A DNA stretch of 64,000 bases from an uncultured Rhodospirillales bacterium. Its GTDB lineage: Bacteria > Pseudomonadota > Alphaproteobacteria > ATCC43930 > CGMCC-115725. A program made the position numbers and the translations under genes. Position 1 is the stretch's first letter, and each line of letters opens with the position of its first letter. This document shows, one piece after another, positions 55,826-64,000 of this stretch. The stretch covers positions 496,001 through 560,000 of the forward strand of contig CAIJOA010000011.1 of assembly GCA_903822185.1 (NCBI GenBank). Direction: 5' to 3'. The notes under the pieces were generated by a model. It had not been told where the DNA came from. It saw only the letters and a program-made list of their open reading frames with translations, and made no database searches.

Positions 55826-57343
55826 TCAACTCGTCTTCGGCCGCAAGCCGTCGGGCAGCGAGGTGCCGCCCTTGGCGAGCAGATAGTCCCGCGACGCCAT
55901 CGCCTGCTGACGCACGCGATTGAGCTGGGCCTGATTGACGAGCTTGCCGTTGTATTTGACCGCCTTGCCGGCAACGAACACCGCATCGATGCAGCTCGTA
56001 TCGGCCGCGACGACGACGGCATCGACCGCCTTATTGATCGGGTAGAACAACAAGTTGTTGGTATTGAACATCACGAGATCGGCCTGTTTTCCAGGGCTGA
56101 TCGTACCGACCTGGCCGTCGAGGCCGCAAGGCTTTGCGCCATGCACCGTCGCCATTTCGAGAATCATCTGCATCGGAATGACGTTGGCGGGATGCCATTG
56201 GCGGGGATCGGCGGGCGCTTCGACATGCTCGTCGGCCGGCGGATGGCTGACGGCATAACGCCCCGCGCCCAGCGCGCCGCGCATGGTCGAGAACATATCC
56301 CCGGCGGCGAAGGTTTCGCTGTCGATACTGAGACTGGGAATGACACCGTTCCGCACCAATCGCGCGGTCGCGGGCGGATCGCCCTGCCACGGCACTTTCC
56401 ATTCCTCGCCCGGCGGCGAGACGGAGGTGGTGCCGCCGCTGTCCTTCAGCATCTTGATCTCTTCGTCGGTCGCCTTCAGCAGATGGACATGGGTGATATC
56501 GGGACCGAGCAGGCCAGCCTGCTGCATCGCGACGATCGTACCACCGCCCGAGATATGCGCCGTCGTCTGCAAGCCGAGATCGCGCGCCGTCTTCAAATCC
56601 TTCGCGACCTGTTCCATTACCGCGAATTCCGGTCCGCGTGCCGCCATCTGTAAGGTGACGAGACCGGTGTTGTTCGAGAAATGCTGCTTGCGCACCCGCA
56701 CGATGTCATCGGGCAGATCGAGCGTGCTTTTCTGAATCCATTTCATCGGCTCCGGCGTTTGCGGCCAACCCATTGCGAAAACGGTTCGCCCGGCTGAATC
56801 GCGCGCCGCTTGAATCGCCGCATCCGCGTGTTGCGGCGTATTCATGATATGCGCCCAATCGACCATCGTCGTGATGCCGGATTCGAGCGCGGCCAGACGG
56901 CTCAACAAGGTCCCAGCATAAACATCGTCCGGCCGGAAATTGGTGCCGTATTTCGTAAAGATGGTGCCGAAATAGCCGAAGAGGCTCCAATCGACCGCCT
57001 GATGCCGAAGGACGCCCTGCCAGGAATGGCGATGACTGTCGATGAAGCCGGGCGTGATCAGCATCGCGCTGGCATCGACGATCTCGGCGCCGCCCGCGCT
57101 GAGGTTTTTGCCGACGGCGGCGATCTTCCCGTTATCGATCAGAATATCGCCGCGCAGTTCGCCGATCTTCGGGTCGAGTGTCACGATATACGCACCACGC
57201 AACAGAATGCGCGGACGTTTCGGTATTGCCGACGGCGTTGCCGCTTCTGCGGGCCGGGCGCCGAAGAGCGCCGAGGCCGCGCCACTTAATGTCAGGCCGA
57301 ACGCGCCGGCCGCGCCGAATAGATCGCGTCTTCCCATAGTCAT
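55826..57343 (-). CDS. TAT-exported amidohydrolase
   Basis: A 505-residue metal-dependent hydrolase of the cytosine-deaminase/AtzA-TrzN superfamily. The N-terminus (MTMGRRDLFGAAGAFGL) is a twin-arginine signal peptide, with cleavage near ARPAEA. Metal ligands: H-x-H in GFIDSHRHSW, H in TTAHISGGG, H in THVHLLK and D in SLSIDSETFAAG. GDILIDNGKIAAVGKNL is the family beta-sandwich start. Being exported is unusual for this family. Lies downstream of the VOC gene and probably works with it. Confidence 0.82.
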   Translation of the reverse strand: MTMGRRDLFGAAGAFGLTLSGAASALFGARPAEAATPSAIPKRPRILLRGAYIVTLDPKIGELRGDILIDNGKIAAVGKNLSAGGAEIVDASAMLITPGFIDSHRHSWQGVLRHQAVDWSLFGYFGTIFTKYGTNFRPDDVYAGTLLSRLAALESGITTMVDWAHIMNTPQHADAAIQAARDSAGRTVFAMGWPQTPEPMKWIQKSTLDLPDDIVRVRKQHFSNNTGLVTLQMAARGPEFAVMEQVAKDLKTARDLGLQTTAHISGGGTIVAMQQAGLLGPDITHVHLLKATDEEIKMLKDSGGTTSVSPPGEEWKVPWQGDPPATARLVRNGVIPSLSIDSETFAAGDMFSTMRGALGAGRYAVSHPPADEHVEAPADPRQWHPANVIPMQMILEMATVHGAKPCGLDGQVGTISPGKQADLVMFNTNNLLFYPINKAVDAVVVAADTSCIDAVFVAGKAVKYNGKLVNQAQLNRVRQQAMASRDYLLAKGGTSLPDGLRPKTS

Positions 57344-57400
57344 TCGTTTCTCCCCCGTTTTGCCGACTTCAAAGAATCAGATGAACGTTTGCCGTTCGTT

Positions 57401-58384
57401 TTATTTCGGTGCGTAACCCGGCGCCGTGCGTTCGTCGCGCCATGTGCCGGGCGGTGTGTTGTTCTGTTCGGGACGGACACGCCACGACGAGCCGTAAAAG
57501 TTAGGGTCCTTGCCCGGTTGGAATTTTCGCGGGACCCAATCGTCATCGACCGCGTCCATATCGGAATAGCCTTCCGCCAATCCACCGGCGGGATTCCAAA
57601 AATACCAAGAGCAGGTCGAGCTGACGGTATGACGGATCGGCCCGATATTAGTTTTCCAGCCCGGCGCTTCGACCTGCGCGCCCAGCAGCATCACTTCGTC
57701 GAAGTCGCGGAACTCGAAGGCGACATGCTGAAAGCCCGTATGCGGGCCACCTTGCAGCAACAATGAGTGATGATCGCTGGAGCCGTCGCAGCGCATGAAC
57801 ATGCCGCCAGCGTCCATATCGTCGGTGAGGCGAAAGCCAAGGCGATCGGTATAGAATTTCGTCGCCTGAGGAATATCGCGCGGCGCCCAATAGACGATAT
57901 GGCCGATCCGCGCCGGCGCAACCGGGCGGCGCACTGTTCCTTCGGCGACGCGATTGAGCCTTGGATGATGGCCGACGGTGTTCGTCGCCGGGAATTCACG
58001 CACGAGCGACTTGCGCAGGGTAACGGCGAAGCCCAGGGGATAGCCGTAATCGTCGATGCAATGAAGAACATCTTCGGCATCGACGCGCACCTCGCGGTCC
58101 TTGGTCATTTCAGCGCCGATCGCATCGAGCGATGCCTTGCTGTCAACACCCCAGATGATTTCCCGCGCCGTTGAGTCATTCAGCATCGGCCAATCGATTG
58201 GTGCTACCGGCAGGCTGTTATCGGTCGCCTTGCGCAGATGGATCGACGTGCCGTCCTCGACGGCGAAGTCGGCACCGTGGGCGCCCGACGACAACCGCTT
58301 AAGACCGAAGCTGTCGTAGAAGCGCGATGCCCACTCCGGATCGGCAACGCCGTAAAAGATTCGCTCGACCCCGAGAATGCTCAT
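57401..58384 (-). CDS. VOC-superfamily (extradiol-dioxygenase-like) protein
   Basis: A 327-residue two-domain protein of the vicinal-oxygen-chelate superfamily. The N-terminal module shows ERIFYGVADPEWASRFYDSFGLK, and the C-terminal module ARIGHIVYWAPRDIPQATKFYTDRLGFRL, with candidate metal ligands H in IGHIVYW, H in GFQHVAFE and E in LAEGYSDM. This resembles the catechol-2,3-dioxygenase build. It could cleave a ring produced in the same cluster. Divergent from the FAH-family gene. Confidence 0.75.
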   Translation of the reverse strand: MSILGVERIFYGVADPEWASRFYDSFGLKRLSSGAHGADFAVEDGTSIHLRKATDNSLPVAPIDWPMLNDSTAREIIWGVDSKASLDAIGAEMTKDREVRVDAEDVLHCIDDYGYPLGFAVTLRKSLVREFPATNTVGHHPRLNRVAEGTVRRPVAPARIGHIVYWAPRDIPQATKFYTDRLGFRLTDDMDAGGMFMRCDGSSDHHSLLLQGGPHTGFQHVAFEFRDFDEVMLLGAQVEAPGWKTNIGPIRHTVSSTCSWYFWNPAGGLAEGYSDMDAVDDDWVPRKFQPGKDPNFYGSSWRVRPEQNNTPPGTWRDERTAPGYAPK

Positions 58385-58470
58385 CCGACCGTTTCTCCCC
58401 GCAGGCCCTTTATTGAACGGCGAAATCGTTCAACCGGCCAGCACCTTTATATAATCGATTATTTTCACGT

Positions 58471-58500
58471 TGACACGAAAGATCGATTATTTCAATAAAT
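58471..58500 (+). promoter_or_regulatory. Promoter of the FAH-family gene with repeated ATCGATTATTT
   Basis: -35 TTGACA (58471-58476), an 18-base spacer and -10 AATAAA (58495-58500). The 11-mer ATCGATTATTT occurs twice as a direct repeat, at 58455-58465 (upstream of -35) and 58483-58493 (in the spacer), 28 bases apart. These could be binding sites for the GntR regulator of the cluster. Confidence 0.5.
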
Positions 58501-58532
58501 ACCGAAGCGATAAAATCGGGGGGATCGAAATC

Positions 58533-59471
58533 ATGAAGCTGCTGTCATTCGAATACGGCTCGGACATCCATGTCGGCGCATCGATCGCCGAGGGTGTACT
58601 CGATCTCACCCGCGCCTTGGCGATAACGCATCCCAATGTTCGCGACGCGCACTCGCTGTTGGCCATTATCGAGGCCGGGATCGATATCGACAGCTTCGGC
58701 GCAGAATCGATCGCCGAGTTGCGCAAGTCCGGACGGCTCACATCGCTGCTGATCGCCGATCCCAAATATCTGCCGCCGATCACCCGCCCGCGTAAGATTC
58801 TGGCACTGGCGCTGAACACCCGCGAGCATATCGGCGAAACCGGTCAGGACTTCTTCGAAGAGCCGATCGTCTTCGCGAAATATCCCAGCAACATGGTCGG
58901 CCACGATCGCGACATCGAGTTGCCGCCCTTTCCCCAGCGCATCAACGAGGAGAACGAAGTCTGTCTCGTCGTCGGTAAAGACTGCCGTCACATCCTGCCG
59001 TCGGAAGCGCCGAACTATATTTTCGGCTGGACGATCAGCAACGATGTCTCGGCACGCGACCGTCAGCGCGAGCGCAGCAAGATGGGACAGCCTTATTCCT
59101 ACGCCAAGAATTTCGCGACCTTCTGCCCCGTCGGCCCTTGGGTGGTGACCCGCAAGGAGCTTCCCAACGCGGCCAATTTGAAGATGTCGGTTCGCGTCAA
59201 CGGCAAGACCACGCGCGAGGGCAGCACCTCCAGCATGATCTTCGATCCCTATCAGATTCTCGCTTATTGCTCGGACTACACGCCCATGGAGGCCGGCGAC
59301 ATCATCTCGCTCGGCACCTTCGCCGGCGAAAAGCTGATTCAAGAAGGCGATGTCGTCGAACTGGACGTCGAGCATATCGGCGTCTTGCGCAACCGCGTCG
59401 TCGCCGCGAAAGCCCCGTGGCGGAATTTCACGCCAGGCGCGCCAACGGGACCGTTCGTCAAAGAACGCTAA
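58533..59471 (+). CDS. Fumarylacetoacetate-hydrolase-family protein
   Basis: A 312-residue FAH-family hydrolase/isomerase that usually acts on 2-keto-diacids from aromatic-ring cleavage. The metal site reads INEENEVCLVVGKDC (E-x-E), with a further acidic ligand in YIFGWTISNDVSARDRQ. ATG at 58533 has GGGGGAT 9 bases upstream. Followed after 44 bases by the NMT1-like binding-protein gene. Confidence 0.82.
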   Translation: MKLLSFEYGSDIHVGASIAEGVLDLTRALAITHPNVRDAHSLLAIIEAGIDIDSFGAESIAELRKSGRLTSLLIADPKYLPPITRPRKILALALNTREHIGETGQDFFEEPIVFAKYPSNMVGHDRDIELPPFPQRINEENEVCLVVGKDCRHILPSEAPNYIFGWTISNDVSARDRQRERSKMGQPYSYAKNFATFCPVGPWVVTRKELPNAANLKMSVRVNGKTTREGSTSSMIFDPYQILAYCSDYTPMEAGDIISLGTFAGEKLIQEGDVVELDVEHIGVLRNRVVAAKAPWRNFTPGAPTGPFVKER

Positions 59472-59515
59472 GCAATACCGGGCAACCGGTCGAAAAGAAT
59501 GCGGGGAGGATATCG

Positions 59516-60529
59516 ATGACGAATAGGCTTCGTCCGACAGCAATCGTTTTGTCTGCTTTCATGCTCGCGACCTGTATCGCGAACGCGGCTTCGGCACAGG
59601 TCGAGAATACCGTGTTGTCGCTTCCCGCCGACGGATTGCAATTCCTGCCCTATTACGTCGCTCAGGATGCACATCTGTTCGAGCAAGAAGGTCTTGCCGT
59701 CAAATCCGTGATGCTCGCCGGTGTCGGCACGACCAACGGCGTCATTTCGGGCGCGGTCGATTTCGGTATCTCCAACGGCGCATCGCTGACCCGTGCGGCG
59801 GCGCGCGGTCAAAAACTATTGGCCATCGCCATCATGAGCGACAGGCCGAGTTGGACCATCGTCGTCCGCAAGGACATTGCCGACGCGGTGAAATTCGATC
59901 CGCAGGCGCCACTGGCGGCGCGCGCGCAAATCCTGAAAGGCCGAACCTTCGGCATCGATTCGGTGAACTCGGTCGGTCACGCCTTCCTGCGTGTCGTCGC
60001 CACGGCCGGCGGACTCGATCCCGAAAGCGCGAACGTGACGCCGCTGCCGCCGCAGGACGCGCTGGCCGTGTTCAGCCGCAAAGGCATCGACGGTTTCGTC
60101 TCGACGCCGCCCTGGACCGAGAAGGTGGAGCTAGACGGCACGGCAGTCGTTTTCGCCAGCGCCATCGCCGGCGATCCGCCGTGGCTGACGCCGTTCGGAT
60201 CGGGACTGGTGCTGACCCGGCCGCAATTCTGCGCCGAGCATCGCTCGATCTGCATGAAGATGGGTCATGCGATCGTAAATGCCCTGGCCTATGTCCATGA
60301 CAAGCCCAAAGAGGCCGACGCGATTTTGAAAAAACGTTTCAGCAGCATCGACCCTGCAGTTCTCGATCACGCTTTCCTGACGATCGAAAAGATCACGGCG
60401 CGGTCCGCGGTTGTGGTCGAGACCGCGGTATCCAATTCCGACCGCCTGAATGCGGAGGCCGGCTTCATGAAGCCGGAAGACCAACTCAGCAGCTACAAAG
60501 AACTTTTCACCGACGAATTCGTCCGGTGA
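59516..60529 (+). CDS. NMT1/SsuA-type periplasmic binding protein
   Basis: A 337-residue secreted solute-binding protein. Signal peptide residues 1-28 (cleavage after ANAASA). The mature part (LSLPADGLQFLPYYVAQDAHLFEQEGL and GVISGAVDFGISNGASLTRAAARGQ) is of the NMT1/THI5-like type used for nitrogen-containing rings, sulfonates or aromatic acids. No permease or ATPase is adjacent, so it works with a transporter elsewhere or as a sensor. It ends 4 bases before the convergent eipB. Confidence 0.82.
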   Translation: MTNRLRPTAIVLSAFMLATCIANAASAQVENTVLSLPADGLQFLPYYVAQDAHLFEQEGLAVKSVMLAGVGTTNGVISGAVDFGISNGASLTRAAARGQKLLAIAIMSDRPSWTIVVRKDIADAVKFDPQAPLAARAQILKGRTFGIDSVNSVGHAFLRVVATAGGLDPESANVTPLPPQDALAVFSRKGIDGFVSTPPWTEKVELDGTAVVFASAIAGDPPWLTPFGSGLVLTRPQFCAEHRSICMKMGHAIVNALAYVHDKPKEADAILKKRFSSIDPAVLDHAFLTIEKITARSAVVVETAVSNSDRLNAEAGFMKPEDQLSSYKELFTDEFVR

Positions 60530-60533
60530 CGCG

Positions 60534-61385
60534 TCAGCAGCCTGGTTTCGGCAGCGGCTCGATATCGTCGAGCTTCGCTTTCAGGACGTAGTCGCCGTAA
60601 TCGAGCGACATATCCTGCGAGACGCCGTTATCGAGCAGCCGCATGCTGAGCTGATAGTCCGGCGTATTCGCGTCGATCTTGGCCGGGTCGTTCTTCGCGG
60701 AATCGGCCGGAAAGAAGGCCAGGTTCACGCGCCATGACGGCCGCTGCAACAACGGGCTGTCGAGCGGCTTCAAGGCTTTCGGGTCGGGCGATAGTTGCGG
60801 CCCGATAACGGCTGTGATCTCGCCCGCATTCTCGACCGAGGCCCCGTCGAAGACTTTGCGCGAGATGAACTGATCGCCAGCGATCGCGCGTTCGATCAAA
60901 AGGAGCGTATGCGCCGTCGGGAAGATCACCCCCGGCTGAAGCGTGATCGTCGATTGTTCGGGTTTTTCGAATTGGGCGACACCACCCTTGCCGACGCCAT
61001 CGACATGCGCTTCGCCGTGGATATCGTCCTCGACCTCGCCATTGCGCAGCCGCCGGTCATTAAAGCGATAGCGCAGCCCGTCTTTCGATTCCCAGGTAAT
61101 GAGGCTCGAATTGATCTCGACCGTGCCCTCTTCGGAATAGCTGAGCCGCAAGCGAAACCGCTGATCGACAGTCCAGCCGTCGCAGGCTTCACCCCATTCG
61201 TAATACATCGCGCCGCTGGCCCCGGCGACGCCGCTGGCAGACTTGGCGCTGTCGAGCGTGAGGCTGTAGAGCGCGCGGTGAGGCTGGATATCGGTTGCCC
61301 AAGCGGGCGAGAGCGCCGCTACCAGCGTCGCGAGCGCAAGGCCGAGACGGCGGGCGGGCAGACTTTTCCCGGGAAGGCCTTTCAT
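60534..61385 (-). CDS. eipB: Cell-envelope integrity protein EipB (DUF1849)
   Basis: A roughly 283-residue periplasmic protein. An N-terminal signal (LGLALATLVAALSPAWA) precedes DIQPHRALYSLTLDSAK, the DUF1849 start. A conserved cysteine in GEACDGWTVDQRF and the C-terminal KPGC can form the disulphide known in EipB, which closes a beta-spiral fold. It is restricted to Alphaproteobacteria and needed for envelope integrity in Brucella. I use the ATG at 61385; ATG 61427 is possible. Confidence 0.82.
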   Translation of the reverse strand: MKGLPGKSLPARRLGLALATLVAALSPAWATDIQPHRALYSLTLDSAKSASGVAGASGAMYYEWGEACDGWTVDQRFRLRLSYSEEGTVEINSSLITWESKDGLRYRFNDRRLRNGEVEDDIHGEAHVDGVGKGGVAQFEKPEQSTITLQPGVIFPTAHTLLLIERAIAGDQFISRKVFDGASVENAGEITAVIGPQLSPDPKALKPLDSPLLQRPSWRVNLAFFPADSAKNDPAKIDANTPDYQLSMRLLDNGVSQDMSLDYGDYVLKAKLDDIEPLPKPGC

Positions 61386-61637
61386 CGAACGACGAACGTC
61401 ACCAAACAACGGATGCTTCTCTCGCATGGCCTCACATCGACAGTATGTCACGCTTCACGCACTTGCGGTAGCGGGCGGCACGGATTGCCATCCCACACCG
61501 GGATGGGCGGCAAGCTCTGCCGGGTGCGGAAATTTTTGCCGATGCCCACGGCAAAAAAACGGCGGTTTCCCGACCAATTCATGTGGCATGGCCTCTGCAT
61601 TAACCACGGCGAACCGAGTCGAAGGAAATTTCGAATC

Positions 61638-62312
61638 ATGTCGAGCGCCGTTCTGAAGCTCCGTAAGGCCGAGGATGCTCTTTCAGCACCTTCGCCACGC
61701 CGCCTCGGACAACTGATTCAGCTCATGCCGCCGAGCAAGCAGCCGGCCGTGATGGATTGGGCCCGCGTCGTCGCGACCGCCGCCGACCGGCGCGTCGCGC
61801 AACTCGAAGCGCGGCTCGCTTATCTCGAAAGCCAGATCGGCATCGACGAACTGACCAGCCTGCTCAATCGCCGCGGCTTCATGAATGCTTTCGTCCGCGC
61901 CAACGACGCGGCCAAACGCGGTGGCCCTGGCGGTGTCGTCATCGTCTGCGATCTCGACGGCTTCAAGAATGTGAATGATCTGCTGGGCCATGCTCAGGGT
62001 GATGAAGTGCTGCGCCAACTCGGCACGCTCATCCGTCGCAAGACCCGTAAGATGGACGCTGCCGCCCGTCTCGGCGGCGATGAATTCGCGCTGCTGCTGG
62101 TGGGCGCATCGGTCGCCACCGCCAAGCGCAAATGTCAGTATCTCAATCGCATGATCGGCACGATCGGCCTTGGCGCAAGCTTCGGCATCGCCGCCTTCGA
62201 CGGCAGCGAAGACGAAGACCGGGTGCTGCACCAAGCCGATATGGCGATGTACGAAGAAAAGCGCGCCAGCACGGCTGCGTCGAAACGCAGCCGCGTGGCG
62301 AATACGCTTTAG
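61638..62312 (+). CDS. GGDEF diguanylate cyclase
   Basis: A 224-residue protein. After a short coiled helical region (about residues 30-70, [18 protein letters not shown]) comes a GGDEF domain (residues 75-205) with the active-site LGGDEF and the inhibitory RKMD five residues before. [15 protein letters not shown] and [18 protein letters not shown] are family blocks. No sensory domain, so activity may depend on dimerisation. Starts at ATG 61638, with GAAGGAAA 14-7 bases upstream. Ends with a 4-base overlap with convergent aspS. Confidence 0.83.
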   Translation: MSSAVLKLRKAEDALSAPSPRRLGQLIQLMPPSKQPAVMDWARVVATAADRRVAQLEARLAYLESQIGIDELTSLLNRRGFMNAFVRANDAAKRGGPGGVVIVCDLDGFKNVNDLLGHAQGDEVLRQLGTLIRRKTRKMDAAARLGGDEFALLLVGASVATAKRKCQYLNRMIGTIGLGASFGIAAFDGSEDEDRVLHQADMAMYEEKRASTAASKRSRVANTL

Positions 62313-64000
62313 GGCTTCTTTTCCGGCGGCAAAGCCAGCCGCAGATGCAATTCGCGCAACCGCTCGGTCGAGATCGGCGCCGGCGCCTGCATCAACAAAT
62401 CCTGCGCCTGCTGATTCATCGGGAACGCGACGATTTCGCGAATGTTCGGCGTATCCGCCAGCAACATCACCATGCGATCGATACCCGGGGCCGATCCACC
62501 ATGCGGCGGCGCGCCGAACTTGAATGCATTGAGCATGCCGCCAAACCGCGCCTCGACCTCGGATGCCGGATAGCCGGCGATCTCGAACGCGCGATACATG
62601 ATGTCGGGGCGATGATTCCGGATCGCGCCCGACGATAGCTCAACGCCGTTGCAGACGATGTCGTACTGGAACGCCTTGATCGTCAGCGGATCTTGATTGT
62701 TCAGCGCGTCCAACTCGCCTTGCGGCATCGAGAACGGGTTGTGGCTGAAGACGATCTTCTTTTCTTCCTCGTCGTATTCGTACATCGGGAAGTCGGTGAT
62801 CCAGCAGAACTCGAACGAGCCGGTCTTGCAGATCTTCAGCTCGTTGCCGACCTTTTGACGCGCGGTGCTGGCATATTGCATGAAGGTTTTCGGCACGCCG
62901 CAGACGAAGAACACCGCGTCACCGTTCTTCAAACCCAACTGCGCCCGCAACGCTTCGGTCCGTTCCGCGCCGAGATTGCGCGCGACCGGTCCTGCTCCGC
63001 CCTCTTCGCCTTCGCGGAAGAAGATGTAGCCCATGCCCGGCTGGCCTTCGCCCTGCGCCCAGGAATTCATGCGATCGCAGAAGGCGCGATTGCCGCCGGT
63101 CGGACCGGGAATCGCCCAGACTTCGACCTTCGGATCGGATTCGATCTGCGAAGCGAAAATCTTGAAGCCCGAGCCGCGGAACGTCTCGGTGACGTTGCTC
63201 ATGGTGATCGGGTTGCGCAGGTCCGGCTTGTCGGACGCGTATTTCGACATCGCCTCGGCATAAGGAATCCGAATGAAGGGCGGCTTCGAGACGGTACGTT
63301 CCTTGCCGAACTCTTCGAAGATACCGGCGATGACCGGCTCGATCGCATTGAAGACATCGTCCTGTGTGACGAACGACATTTCGAAATCGAGCTGATAGAA
63401 CTCGCCCGGCGAGCGGTCTGCGCGGCTCGCCTCGTCGCGGAAGCAGGGCGCGATCTGGAAGTAACGATCGAAACCCGCGACCATCAGCAACTGTTTGAAC
63501 TGCTGCGGCGCTTGCGGCAGCGCGTAGAACTGACCCGGATGGATACGGCTGGGCACCAGATAATCGCGCGCGCCTTCGGGCGAGCTTGCCGTCAAGATCG
63601 GCGTCTGGAATTCCATGAAGCCTTGATCGATCATCCGTTTGCGCACAGAGGCGATCACCTGCGAGCGCAGGATGATGTTGGAATGAACGACCTCGCGGCG
63701 TAGATCGAGGAAGCGATAGCGCAGCCGCATATCCTCGGGATAGTCCGCATCGGCATTGACCGGGAACGGCAGCGTCTCGGATTCCGACAGGACGTTGATC
63801 GCTTTGATCTGCAGCTCGACTTCACCCGTCGGCAGCTTCGGGTTGATCGTCTCGGCCGAGCGTTTGACGACACTGCCCGTCACCGAGATCACGCTTTCAA
63901 GGCGTAACGCATCGACCGTCGCGAACAGCGGCGACGAGATGTCGATCACGCATTGGGTGATGCCGTAATGATCGCGAAGATCGATGAAAACGAGCTGACC
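62309..64000 (-). CDS. aspS: Aspartyl-tRNA synthetase (N-terminus beyond window)
   Basis: Class II tRNA synthetase; the reading frame runs to the window edge, so about 30-40 N-terminal residues are missing. At the edge it reads [20 protein letters not shown], the end of the OB-fold anticodon-binding domain. Catalytic features: [14 protein letters not shown] (aspartate-binding), [21 protein letters not shown] (motif 2), the bacterial insertion domain with GPTGGNRAF, and GIDRMVML (motif 3). Bacterial-type, with the GAD insertion. Whether it is discriminating or charges tRNA-Asn too cannot be seen. Confidence 0.95.
   Translation of the reverse strand, partial: GQLVFIDLRDHYGITQCVIDISSPLFATVDALRLESVISVTGSVVKRSAETINPKLPTGEVELQIKAINVLSESETLPFPVNADADYPEDMRLRYRFLDLRREVVHSNIILRSQVIASVRKRMIDQGFMEFQTPILTASSPEGARDYLVPSRIHPGQFYALPQAPQQFKQLLMVAGFDRYFQIAPCFRDEASRADRSPGEFYQLDFEMSFVTQDDVFNAIEPVIAGIFEEFGKERTVSKPPFIRIPYAEAMSKYASDKPDLRNPITMSNVTETFRGSGFKIFASQIESDPKVEVWAIPGPTGGNRAFCDRMNSWAQGEGQPGMGYIFFREGEEGGAGPVARNLGAERTEALRAQLGLKNGDAVFFVCGVPKTFMQYASTARQKVGNELKICKTGSFEFCWITDFPMYEYDEEEKKIVFSHNPFSMPQGELDALNNQDPLTIKAFQYDIVCNGVELSSGAIRNHRPDIMYRAFEIAGYPASEVEARFGGMLNAFKFGAPPHGGSAPGIDRMVMLLADTPNIREIVAFPMNQQAQDLLMQAPAPISTERLRELHLRLALPPEKKP

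Noticed and set aside
60795-61637. Long upstream extension of the GGDEF gene's frame
   Set aside because: It lies antisense to eipB; the natural start with a ribosome-binding site is at 61638.

Overview
The window reads as a chromosomal segment of an alphaproteobacterium, perhaps Rhodospirillales-like. Supporting markers are a DivK-PleD response-regulator pair, an EipB-type periplasmic protein, hopanoid glycosylation genes (hpnI-hpnK-hpnL), a fumarate/nitrate-type (FNR/FixK) operator, rpmG and aspS. Coding density is high, most operon genes overlap by 1-16 bases, and TTG starts that overlap the preceding stop recur. No rRNA, tRNA, CRISPR array or insertion sequence was seen.

About 1-32 kb is a surface-glycan island built around nonulosonic (sialic-acid-like) sugars. 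It contains a legionaminic-type set (legB-legC-legG, a NeuB-type synthase, a CMP-sugar synthetase and a NeuD/PglD acetyltransferase). It also holds a pseudaminic-type set (pseB-pseC, a SpsF/PseF-like cytidylyltransferase and pseI) that lacks recognisable pseG and pseH. Around them lie two capsule-type glycan proteins, a flippase-like ABC exporter, several methyltransferases, three glycosyltransferases, a phytanoyl-CoA-type dioxygenase and two orphan proteins of unknown function. Two long minus-strand operons dominate. One runs from 16.2 kb to 5.5 kb and has a neuB, TIM-barrel, CBS-aminotransferase, oxidoreductase, aminotransferase, CMP-synthetase order. The other runs from 28.7 kb to 18.1 kb and is headed by a winged-helix regulator and a NusG/RfaH-like antiterminator, behind a promoter with a perfect palindrome in its spacer. 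From 29 to 35 kb on the plus strand come two more methyltransferases, an O-acetyltransferase, an O-antigen-ligase-like protein and a large polytopic membrane protein.

About 35-46 kb is a catabolic and transport block: branched-chain-type ABC transporter genes (livF, livG and a fused livH-livM), a Rieske oxygenase with its ferredoxin, a secreted subtilase autotransporter, an MFS carrier, an outer-membrane barrel gene interrupted by an amber codon in its signal peptide, a remnant of a TMEM175-like channel gene, and a dihydrodipicolinate-synthase-family lyase.

About 46-50 kb carries a c-type cytochrome and the hpnI-hpnK-hpnL hopanoid operon behind an FNR/FixK-like box. From 50 to 54 kb are rpmG, a CocE-type hydrolase, pleD and divK. 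From 54 to 61 kb are a ROK sugar kinase and a small catabolic cluster (GntR regulator, amidohydrolase, VOC dioxygenase, fumarylacetoacetase-family hydrolase, NMT1-type binding protein). The window ends with eipB, a diguanylate cyclase and the 3' part of aspS.

All functional calls come from reading motifs and gene order; no database search was run.
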